DNA from: Clostridia bacterium
Lineage (GTDB): Bacteria; Bacillota; Clostridia; Oscillospirales; CAG-272
Assembly: GCA_017466685.1 (NCBI GenBank)
Contig: JAFTTS010000079.1
Location: 1-46,102 of the forward strand
Direction: 5' to 3'
Length of the DNA stretch: 46,102 nt
In this document: positions 8,624-15,416 of the stretch, piece by piece
Numbering within the stretch: the stretch's first letter is position 1
Layout of the letters: each line of letters starts with the position of its first letter
The notes under the pieces: generated by a model
What the model was told of the DNA's origin: nothing
What the model saw: only the letters and a program-made list of their open reading frames with translations
Database searches by the model: none
Made by a program: the position numbers and the translations under genes

Positions 8624-9517
8624 TTATAAAGCATTTAATAATAAATCAAGTTCTTCCTTTATTTGGCCGCGTAAGGAAGACATTTTCTCCTTGTCAACGA
8701 CCTGACAGTGTCCAATGGGAAGTCCTCTCATCTCATATACAAGCTTGTATCCGCTTGGGAACATAGCACTGTCTGCAAGTCTGAGAAGCTTTAATGCCTT
8801 ACGGTTAAGCTCCATTGCTTCGGTGATTTTTCCTTCTCCGAACAGCTTATATATTTTTGCGTTTACCTCAGGAACTATAACCGAAAACGCTGTTACAGAA
8901 CCAACACATCCGGCAACCAAGCTGGGGACAAGACTGTCATCAGTTCCGCCGAAGAGGGCAAAATCGGGTCTGTTTCTTCTGATCAAATCAGATTCATGTG
9001 CAATCTGCTTGATATTTGCAGAGGAATCCTTCATACCAATAATTCTTTTCTCACCAAGAAGCGATTCAAAGCAAGGAATCTCAATCGGATTGGTAAACAT
9101 GGGGATTTTATAAAGCAAAATATCACAAATATCAAGGTCGCTCAAATGCTTGTAATATCTTGCGACATCATTTTGACCCATTGTAAAATAATACGGCGGA
9201 CAAATCATAACAGCGTCGTATCCTAAATCAGCCGCAGCTTTCATGTATGTAACTGTTGTCGAAACATTAGGACTTGATGCACCGGCGAGAAGCTTCTTCT
9301 TGCCCTTAAGATGTTTTGCGGCAAACGCAAGCATTTCTAAATTTTCTTCGGGAGAAAGACTTACAAATTCTCCTGTTGTTCCGCACGCGAAAAAGCCGGT
9401 AATGTCCGATTTGGAAACAAAATCAAGCTCTTTTTCATATGCGTCATAATCAACGTGGCCGTCCGCTGTAAATGGAGTAAGTAATACGCCAAACGCTCCT
9501 TTTAACACAGCAATCAT
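8624..9517 (-). CDS. DHDPS/KDG-aldolase family lyase
   Basis: This is a class I aldolase of 297 residues in the dihydrodipicolinate synthase / N-acetylneuraminate lyase superfamily. The pyruvate-binding GTTGE (47-50 region), the proton-shuttle Tyr136 in LLYKIP and the Schiff-base Lys163 in GMKDSS are all present. Such enzymes split 2-keto-3-deoxy acids into pyruvate and an aldehyde, or run the reverse reaction. With a sugar-acid dehydratase two genes upstream, a 2-keto-3-deoxy-gluconate/galactonate type aldolase is more likely than lysine synthesis. The start at 9517 is chosen because its ATGA overlaps the stop of the preceding M24 gene, a sign of translational coupling; an upstream start at 9559 would lengthen the protein beyond the family norm. 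Confidence 0.9.
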   Translation of the reverse strand: MIAVLKGAFGVLLTPFTADGHVDYDAYEKELDFVSKSDITGFFACGTTGEFVSLSPEENLEMLAFAAKHLKGKKKLLAGASSPNVSTTVTYMKAAADLGYDAVMICPPYYFTMGQNDVARYYKHLSDLDICDILLYKIPMFTNPIEIPCFESLLGEKRIIGMKDSSANIKQIAHESDLIRRNRPDFALFGGTDDSLVPSLVAGCVGSVTAFSVIVPEVNAKIYKLFGEGKITEAMELNRKALKLLRLADSAMFPSGYKLVYEMRGLPIGHCQVVDKEKMSSLRGQIKEELDLLLNAL

Positions 9518-10152
9518 CCTTTCACTATATATTCTGTAATATTTATCGGCAAGCTGCAAAGTCTTTTGAAGCCGGATTCGGTTATCAGATAGTTATTTTC
9601 AAGTCTGATACCGAATTCATTGGGGTAATAGACTGCCGGCTCCAGTGTCACAACCATGCCTTCCTTTAAAATGTCTTCACTTTCCGGAACAAACCGTGGT
9701 TCTATGACAATTTCCTCTGTACCGATTCTATGACCTGCATGGTGGGTAAAAGCAAATTCTGTCCCTATTGCGTTATGCGCGGTGTTCCATATATCTTTCG
9801 CTTCAGAGCCCGGATGAAGCATAGCCTCGCCGGCGGCAAGTGCTCTCACCACCTGTTCATACGCGCTCTTCTGCTTTTCTGATGCCTCTCCCATAAAATA
9901 TACACGTGTAAGGTCAGACCATTGACCGTCCGCACACACCTGCAAATCGAGAAGCACAACATCACCGTACTCAATTGTTCTGTCAGTCGGACCGCCTTCT
10001 ATATCGGCACTTCTTTTGCCCGAAATAAGGTCTCCCTGCCACTGTGGAACAACCGCCGAAATTACATCTGCCAATTCATTTTCTGTCATTCCAATGTGTA
10101 GATTTTCTTTAACAGCACTATGAATCTTATTTTGCAATTCCCACGTTGTCAT
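9514..10152 (-). CDS. M24 (creatinase/aminopeptidase fold) metallohydrolase, catalytic domain only
   Basis: The 212-residue protein is a bare pita-bread domain. All five metal ligands are recognisable: Asp69 (LLDLQV), Asp80 (SDLTRV), His141 (HHAGHRIG), Glu171 (TLEPAVY) and Glu185 (IRLENNY). The N-terminal domain of creatinase and prolidase relatives is missing, and the ORF has a natural start overlapping the previous stop in a TAATG, so it is not a visible truncation. Members cleave peptide or C-N bonds, for example X-Pro dipeptides or creatine. Sitting between an acid-sugar dehydratase and a keto-acid aldolase, it may act on an amide- or amino-acid-linked sugar derivative, which is an inference from context only. 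Confidence 0.88.
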   Translation of the reverse strand: MTTWELQNKIHSAVKENLHIGMTENELADVISAVVPQWQGDLISGKRSADIEGGPTDRTIEYGDVVLLDLQVCADGQWSDLTRVYFMGEASEKQKSAYEQVVRALAAGEAMLHPGSEAKDIWNTAHNAIGTEFAFTHHAGHRIGTEEIVIEPRFVPESEDILKEGMVVTLEPAVYYPNEFGIRLENNYLITESGFKRLCSLPINITEYIVKG

Positions 10153-11273
10153 TATTTAACCTCGTAGCGCTTAAGAACTTCCTCGTCGATTTCAACGCCG
10201 AGACCGGGCTTCTGAGGAATATTAACATAACCCTCGTTATCAATAGAGAAGTGCTTCTTGACAAGGTTCTTGGAAAGGACGGTTTCCTGGCAGCAGTATT
10301 CGAGCCACAAAGCATTGGGAGTTGCGGCAATAACCTGCAGGGAGGCACTCATAAGTATGCCTGTTTTGAATGCATGGGGGATAACAGGGATCTTATGCAG
10401 ATATGCCATATCAATAACCTTTTTAGCTATTGTAATACCACCGCAGCGGCTGATGTCGGGCTGAATAATATCAATGCCGCAGCCTGCGATGAGCTCGTTG
10501 AATTCGAACATCGTACCAACCTCTTCGCCGGCTGAAATACGCATATTAACAGAATTACACAGACGCTTATACGCATCAAGATCATCGGGCTTGAAGGGCT
10601 CCTCTACCCAGTAAACATCCTGCTGCTCAAACTCGTTGCAAAGTCGGATAGCAGTCTTAAGATCACGCCATACCATACCGATATCTATCATAAGCTTAGG
10701 ATCGTCACCCATTGCTTTACGGCACATTTTAACAAGCTCTAAATCCTTTTTATCACTTTGTCCCAAAGCGCCCCAGCCGAACTTAATACCGGTGTAACCC
10801 TGAGGCAGATATGTATCAGCAATTCTCTTGATCTCATCCTCGTTATCGGGCATAAGTACGCTGCAGTATGCGGGGATCTTATCTCTGAACGCACCGCCAA
10901 GCAGCTTATGCACCGGAACGCCCATCTTCTTACCAAGAATATCCCAAATTGCCATATCAATACCGCTCATTGCGTGTATAGCAACACTTCTTCTGCCGTA
11001 GTAGTAGCAAAGCTCATACATCTTGTACCAGATTTTTTCAACGTCAAACGGGTCCTCACCCACTACAACGTCACGAAGTCCCATACATACCATATGAGAA
11101 GTTCCTGCTTCAACAATAGCCTTTACAACATAGGGAGAAGAGTCAACTTCACCTATACCTGTAATTCCTTCATCAGTCATAACCTTGATTACAACTGTGT
11201 CCTGACTTCCGTCACCGATGATACTGATCTCCGGTTGCTTTACAATAATTGCCTGTACGTCTGTGATTTTCAT
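10152..11273 (-). CDS. Enolase-superfamily acid-sugar dehydratase (mandelate racemase subgroup)
   Basis: This is a complete 373-residue member of the mandelate racemase/muconate lactonising family. The expected active site is there: Lys164 (GIKFGWG), the metal ligands Asp197 (MIDIG), Glu224 (WVEEPF) and Glu250 (SAGEE), Asp273 (QPDISRCGG) and the general base His300 (VIPHAF). The His-Asp pair puts it in the mandelate racemase subgroup, which includes galactonate, gluconate, rhamnonate and other acid-sugar dehydratases making 2-keto-3-deoxy acids. The next but one gene encodes the matching aldolase type. It lies 48 nt after the YhcH-type gene and overlaps the M24 start in TAATG. The sugar stereochemistry handled is not predictable here. 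Confidence 0.92.
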   Translation of the reverse strand: MKITDVQAIIVKQPEISIIGDGSQDTVVIKVMTDEGITGIGEVDSSPYVVKAIVEAGTSHMVCMGLRDVVVGEDPFDVEKIWYKMYELCYYYGRRSVAIHAMSGIDMAIWDILGKKMGVPVHKLLGGAFRDKIPAYCSVLMPDNEDEIKRIADTYLPQGYTGIKFGWGALGQSDKKDLELVKMCRKAMGDDPKLMIDIGMVWRDLKTAIRLCNEFEQQDVYWVEEPFKPDDLDAYKRLCNSVNMRISAGEEVGTMFEFNELIAGCGIDIIQPDISRCGGITIAKKVIDMAYLHKIPVIPHAFKTGILMSASLQVIAATPNALWLEYCCQETVLSKNLVKKHFSIDNEGYVNIPQKPGLGVEIDEEVLKRYEVK

Positions 11274-11321
11274 AATACTCCACCTTTCATTACTCTCTTT
11301 CGAGATAGTTGTTTTTTTATA

Positions 11322-11774
11322 TCAAACCCTTACTTTGACTATGATTTTCTTAATAGCCGAAGGGATGGTATACATTATTGCCCCTTTGTGTATATCGTTT
11401 GGAAAGAATATGGCAAATTTTCCCGGCGCCATTACTATTTTATCGCAAGCCTCACCGGTTGAAAAAAGCTCAAGATCCTTATTTTCATCATATATAGCTT
11501 CAGATTTAACAGAAGATATATCTGTGATCTTCATAAATTCATTGCCTGAAACCATATACTGAACATCTATGTATTTTCTATGACCTTCACATATACATTC
11601 TTCTTCTTTTTTCGTAACATAAGACTGGACAACAGCATAAATTTCATCGCCCTCAATTTCGTGTCTGCCTTCCGCCAAATCCGCAGGGGCTTTTTTCAAA
11701 AAATCAAACGCCTTTTTGAATTTATCGTTTACTCCGTAATATTTTTCACAGTTAACAATATTATCTACTATCAT
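11322..11774 (-). CDS. YhcH/YjgK/YiaL (DUF386) family protein
   Basis: The 150-residue single-domain cupin-like protein carries the family hallmarks GRHEIEGDEIYAVVQSY, EGHRKYIDVQYM and FAIFFPNDIHKG. The family often accompanies sialic acid, ulosonate and unusual-sugar catabolic genes (YhcH in the nan region, YiaL, EbgC) and has been proposed to act as an anomerase or epimerase on free acid sugars. It sits 14 nt downstream of the GntR gene, and its presence strengthens the reading of the operon as a sugar-acid pathway. The biochemical role is known only loosely for the family. Confidence 0.93.
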   Translation of the reverse strand: MIVDNIVNCEKYYGVNDKFKKAFDFLKKAPADLAEGRHEIEGDEIYAVVQSYVTKKEEECICEGHRKYIDVQYMVSGNEFMKITDISSVKSEAIYDENKDLELFSTGEACDKIVMAPGKFAIFFPNDIHKGAIMYTIPSAIKKIIVKVRV

Positions 11775-11788
11775 AGAAACATCTCCGC

Positions 11789-12415
11789 TTAATCTTCTAT
11801 CAAAGATAATTCTTTTGCCTCATCAATATGAGATCTCAGTACATCGATCACCGCTTCATCCCTGTCAAGCAGCATTTTTATAATAAGCATATGCCTTGTA
11901 TGAAAAGCATCCTTAACATTTTGAGAGTGACTGAAATTCAGTGAAAAGAGTTCTCTTGTCACGGGCGCAAAGGTTTTCCATGCCTGCAACAGTGCTTTGT
12001 TATTGCTCATTGCCACAAGCGTTTCGTGAAACTTGGCATCGCAATCGAGGAAGTCGTCATTCTCCTGTGCTTCTTCGATCACTTGAATGAGTTTTGATAT
12101 ATCCAGCGTACCGCTCGTTAATGCCTGCCTGAGTGCACTGCATTCAATATAGGTACGAAATTCATACAAATCATTTATGTCTTTTGTAGTTAAACTGCAT
12201 ATACGCTTTGTACCGTTTGGCATAACACGTATCAGACCTTCCTGTTCAAGAACAGCAAGTGCACTTCTTAACGCCGCACGGCTGCAAAGATACCTCTCGG
12301 CAAACTGCAGTTCTGTTACATGAGTATCGTTTTCGAGCTTTTTCATGATAATATCCCGCCTGAGCTCGTTCAAGGGCGTTTGTACTGTACTGCTTCTTTT
12401 TAAAGCATCCTGCAT
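11789..12415 (-). CDS. GntR family regulator, FCD (FadR-type) domain
   Basis: The 208-residue regulator has an N-terminal winged helix (about residues 12-75; CSRAALRSALAVLEQEGLIRVMPNG). An all-helical FCD ligand domain (80-205) follows, with the metal/ligand residues of the family (DLYEFRTYIE, DAKFHETLV, FHTRHML, LRSHIDEA). FCD regulators usually sense organic or sugar acids and repress the adjacent catabolic genes. It is the first gene of the seven-gene operon, and its promoter overlaps a duplicated palindrome, so autorepression is likely. An AAGGTGG site lies upstream of the ATG at 12415. Confidence 0.92.
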   Translation of the reverse strand: MQDALKRSSTVQTPLNELRRDIIMKKLENDTHVTELQFAERYLCSRAALRSALAVLEQEGLIRVMPNGTKRICSLTTKDINDLYEFRTYIECSALRQALTSGTLDISKLIQVIEEAQENDDFLDCDAKFHETLVAMSNNKALLQAWKTFAPVTRELFSLNFSHSQNVKDAFHTRHMLIIKMLLDRDEAVIDVLRSHIDEAKELSLIED

Positions 12416-12436
12416 TCATATCACCACCTTAAAATA

Positions 12437-12487
12437 ATTGTACACCAGCAAACAGAAATTGTCAACAATTTTTAAAAATGTTAACAA
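12437..12487 (-). promoter_or_regulatory. Operon promoter with double GntR-type operator
   Basis: On the minus strand TTGACA (12460-12465) and TACAAT (12437-12442) are 17 bp apart. The -35 box lies inside TTGTCAACAA (12459-12468). A second near-copy, ATGTTAACAA (12478-12487), is centred 19 bp further upstream, about two helical turns. The TNGT...ACNA form fits FadR-type operators. Binding would block the -35 element. Confidence 0.75.
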
Positions 12488-12554
12488 TTTATATTCAAAT
12501 ATCAATCACGCCATTGCAGTTCTTAAGGTGAGCACACAAGCCGATACAATAAAA

Positions 12555-12588
12555 CAAAAAAATCCTCGATTGACTCGGGGACTTTTTG
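12555..12588 (-). terminator. Bidirectional terminator between mutarotase-like and GntR genes
   Basis: The stem TCCTCG (12563-12568) / CGGGGA (12576-12581) is flanked by an A-run on the left and T-run on the right. It would end the transcript of the upstream minus-strand gene, 12629-13492, before the GntR promoter. Confidence 0.75.
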
Positions 12589-12628
12589 TATGGTTATATT
12601 ATTGGTGTTGCAAAGGGTGAACTTCCTG

Positions 12629-13492
12629 TCAGACCAATTTTTTGTACGACATTTTTAATGTGAACTCTGCTTTTTCTTTTGGCATCAGATATGAGCAAAC
12701 ATTTTCTTTCTCGGCGTTTACCGGACTATCGTAAGGTGCAGAACAGGGTTCAATCGCAATATTATACATTTCATTAATGTCGCCGGGATTTACCCAAACG
12801 CCAAAATATTTTATAACATCGTTATCAAACTCTACACTTACTTCGATTTTGCTTTTCGGGTAAACAACACCGCATTTCAAAGGCGTTACTGTATTGGTGT
12901 AATAAAATTTATAACACTTATTACCGAAATCCGGGAGAAAATGTACATCACCTGTCGGGTTGCCGCTCATAATCTTTATCTCGCTGTCTTCGGGGAAATT
13001 GCTTACCGCATGGATACCTTCTTCACCCTTTAACATCATATGCGCTGCCCAAATATAAGGGAAACGAACATCGTTATGGTTTTCGATGATGTATTTAATA
13101 AGAAGCTCATCATTTTCTATGTAAGCGATTTTTTTATAGGTTATGTTGAGTGAGGGCAAAAAGCAAGTAAAACAAACAGCACCGTCGATTATTTGGGCAG
13201 TATGTTCGCGGCGGCAAACTTCACCGTGGTCAAGATACTCAAAACCGTTTATCGTGCAAGGATCTATGGTGGGGAACATATCATCGAAGGCGCTGCATTC
13301 GCATTCCACATAGTCGGAATCAAGAAAAAGGCGTTTATATTCTTTGCCCGGCGCCTGTGCCAAAAGTTCTGTACCGTCTTCAGTTTTAAATGAAGCCATT
13401 TTTGCACCGTCTGACGGTAAAAAAACTGCAGAAAACCTACTGCATTCAATAGTTATTGCTTCTCTTCCTTTATACATTGATTTTTTTATCAT
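12629..13492 (-). CDS. Aldose 1-epimerase-like (galactose mutarotase superfamily) protein
   Basis: This beta-sandwich protein of about 287 residues belongs to the mutarotase superfamily. It has the expected order of a His-containing strand (YIWAAHMML, candidate catalytic His) and a later Glu (YNIAIEPCSAPYDSP, candidate catalytic base), with an N-terminal DGAKMASF block. Relatives interconvert anomers of free sugars or handle modified sugars. It is transcribed alone, ahead of the GntR-led operon and separated by a terminator. The ATG at 13492 has GGGTGA seven bases before it; a GTG at 13501 is possible. The exact substrate is unknown. Confidence 0.85.
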   Translation of the reverse strand: MIKKSMYKGREAITIECSRFSAVFLPSDGAKMASFKTEDGTELLAQAPGKEYKRLFLDSDYVECECSAFDDMFPTIDPCTINGFEYLDHGEVCRREHTAQIIDGAVCFTCFLPSLNITYKKIAYIENDELLIKYIIENHNDVRFPYIWAAHMMLKGEEGIHAVSNFPEDSEIKIMSGNPTGDVHFLPDFGNKCYKFYYTNTVTPLKCGVVYPKSKIEVSVEFDNDVIKYFGVWVNPGDINEMYNIAIEPCSAPYDSPVNAEKENVCSYLMPKEKAEFTLKMSYKKLV

Positions 13493-13664
13493 GATTTTCA
13501 CCCGGCTTTTGTTAGTTAATAAGTTTATCTTTATGTCATATCGGTTTCCGCATGAGAATTATTCACACGTGCACCCATTAATTATATATTATATGATATG
13601 TTTGCTAAAAAATCAATACTTTTCAGAAAAAAACCAAAACATACAAACAAGACTCCAAGTAATG

Positions 13665-13856
13665 TTATCCCAAAAATCTGTCTGCAAGGCTTCTGAAGCC
13701 GTTAAGAATATTCTCTTCTATCGCATCAGCAAATGCCTGTTTGTTTTTATCTCTTATAGCACTTAAAATTTTTTCGTGCTCAATTATGGATTGCTCCATT
13801 CGGGTTTGATTATGGTATTCCGTGCACCAACTGCCTATATTGACGACGAATGTATT
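13665..13856 (-). pseudogene. Relic of an FCD-domain (GntR family) regulator, C-terminal piece
   Basis: Reading the minus strand from 13856 gives about 63 residues, including IIEHEKILSAIRDKNKQAFA and a stop at 13665. This is the helix-rich end of an FCD domain (EH.KIL.AI......A). An in-frame TAA (13857-13859) lies just upstream, and there is no DNA-binding domain, promoter or start. The piece abuts the leader of the aminotransferase gene on the other strand. It therefore looks like the surviving tail of a second regulator that once faced that gene. A short live protein starting at MEQSIIEHEK is possible but unlikely. Confidence 0.65.
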
Positions 13857-13897
13857 TTAAAAGACGGAAATTTATGTATTTGAGAGGAGAATCAAAA

Positions 13898-15175
13898 ATG
13901 AACTATCCAAACGGTTTAGCATTCAGCGAAGAAATTATGAAAGAGGTGCAGGATAAGTTTCTGTATCTTAACGAAGACAAATTTGCAGGCGAAAGACTCT
14001 TTTTTGACAACGCAGGCGGCTCTTTCAGACTCAAAAAAATAGAAGAAGTTTTTGCAGAGCTCGATGCAATTCCCGACTGCCCCGAAAGAATCCACAATAT
14101 GGCACGTTACCTTCAGGATGTGCAGAAAAAAGGCGAGGACGACATTCGTATAATCCTTAACGCGCCGACATCCGGCAGCATTCTCACATCCCTCACCGCT
14201 TCACAGGTTATGTTCCAGAGGGTTGGAGCAATTGCAGAAAATACAGAGGGTACGAACATTGTTGCATCCGTGCTTGAGCATCCGTCTGCATTTGATGCTG
14301 TTTCGTACTATGCGGAAAAAACAGGATGTGAGCTGAGAGTTGCACAGAGTAACAAGGTTACCGGCGGTGTGGACCCTGAAACAGTTGCTTCACTTATTGA
14401 TGAAAATACAGTTCTTCTCAGTGTTATGTATGCTTCTAATATTACCGGTGCTATCTATAACATGAAAGAGATCATCCGTCAGGCAAGAGCCAAAAAGCCT
14501 GACTTATACATAGTTGTCGACGCTGTGCAACATGCTCCTCACGGTGTAATTGACCTTGAAGAGACACCCGTGGACGCTATTAACTTTGCTCCGTATAAAT
14601 TCTTCGGCTACCGCGGTTCGGGTATTGGTTGGGTTTCCGAAAGAGTTGCAAAGCTTCCTCACCACAAGCTTGCAGGAAACACAGCCAATGTATGGGGGCT
14701 TGGCAGTCCTGCTCCTGCACAGTATGCCGCAATCACTACAATTGTTGATTATGTATGCTGGCTTGGCGAAAAGTACATTGAGTCTGCAAACAGGAGAGAG
14801 TTGTTTGTAGAAGGTATGACAAGAATCAAGCTTCAGGAGAGAGCACTCCTTTACAGAATGCTTGAAGGAACTCCTGAAAATCCGGGACTCAGACATATCA
14901 AGAATGTAAAGGTATTCCTTGACAACGAGGATCTGACAACAAGAGATTTGATTCTTGCTATGGGCTTTGATAATCTTGGATATACCGAGGCTGTCCGTGA
15001 ATATGAAAAACGCGGAGTAATTGTTTACGATCGTCTTTCAAGCAGCATTTACTCAAAGCGTATGCTTGAATCCTTTGACATGGACGGTGCTGTAAGAGTA
15101 TCTCCGCTCCACTGTAACTCGCTTAAGGACATCGACAAGTTCTTACAGGTTACAAAAGAGCTTGCAAGTTTATGA
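13898..15175 (+). CDS. Class V aminotransferase (cysteine desulfurase-like fold)
   Basis: The PLP enzyme of 425 residues has the class-V layout: FDNAGGSF near residue 37, EHPSAFD (His128 stacking on PLP), VVDAVQHAPHG (Asp208) and the Schiff-base Lys234 in APYKFFGYRGSG. It resembles the SufS/CsdA-like group, but no sulphur-transfer partners are nearby. It could be an aminotransferase, lyase or isopenicillin-epimerase-like enzyme. The start at 13898 is chosen for the GAGAGGAGA site eight bases before; the frame is open upstream to 13850 without a site. It stands alone between a decayed regulator and a terminator. The substrate is not determinable. Confidence 0.88.
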   Translation: MNYPNGLAFSEEIMKEVQDKFLYLNEDKFAGERLFFDNAGGSFRLKKIEEVFAELDAIPDCPERIHNMARYLQDVQKKGEDDIRIILNAPTSGSILTSLTASQVMFQRVGAIAENTEGTNIVASVLEHPSAFDAVSYYAEKTGCELRVAQSNKVTGGVDPETVASLIDENTVLLSVMYASNITGAIYNMKEIIRQARAKKPDLYIVVDAVQHAPHGVIDLEETPVDAINFAPYKFFGYRGSGIGWVSERVAKLPHHKLAGNTANVWGLGSPAPAQYAAITTIVDYVCWLGEKYIESANRRELFVEGMTRIKLQERALLYRMLEGTPENPGLRHIKNVKVFLDNEDLTTRDLILAMGFDNLGYTEAVREYEKRGVIVYDRLSSSIYSKRMLESFDMDGAVRVSPLHCNSLKDIDKFLQVTKELASL

Positions 15176-15255
15176 AACCCAAAGGCTGTATTAAATAAAT
15201 CCACCGTTTTTTCGTGATTTTACGCAGTCACATACACAAACACACAAAAAAGCGA

Positions 15256-15301
15256 TACGCCACCCGGCAGGACAAAACCTTGCTGAGCGGCGTATTTTTG
15301 T
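15256..15301. terminator. Bidirectional terminator between convergent genes
   Basis: These 46 nt are identical to 5686-5731. The outer stem TACGCC/GGCGTA is followed by TTTTTG on the plus strand and GCTTTTTTG on the minus strand. It can end both the aminotransferase transcript and the long minus-strand surface operon. Confidence 0.85.
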
Positions 15302-15308
15302 TATTTGA

Positions 15309-15410
15309 CGTTTTCCGTGAGAATGCCCGGTGTATGCGAGGGATAACCACACGTTCTCACAGAGTGCGGTATATGGCTATTCTTGCCATCCCAGGCGTAC
15401 TAGCAGGGTA
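15309..15410. repeat. Dispersed palindromic intergenic repeat, copy C
   Basis: About 100 bp align with copy D at roughly four matches in five: GTGAGAATG, CGAGGGAT, CACGTT.TCAC, ATATGG.TAT, CTTGCCATCCCAG. It holds nested inverted repeats (GTGAGAA/TTCTCAC; GGGAT/ATCCC). A short further fragment of the left part (AAATCCACCG...) lies at 15196-15222, before the terminator. Confidence 0.65.
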
Positions 15411-15416
15411 TTCGCT

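Noticed and set aside
13344..13766. Plus-strand open frame of 140 codons over the mutarotase gene start and the FCD relic
   Set aside because: No ribosome site, and the minus strand gives recognisable protein in both halves.
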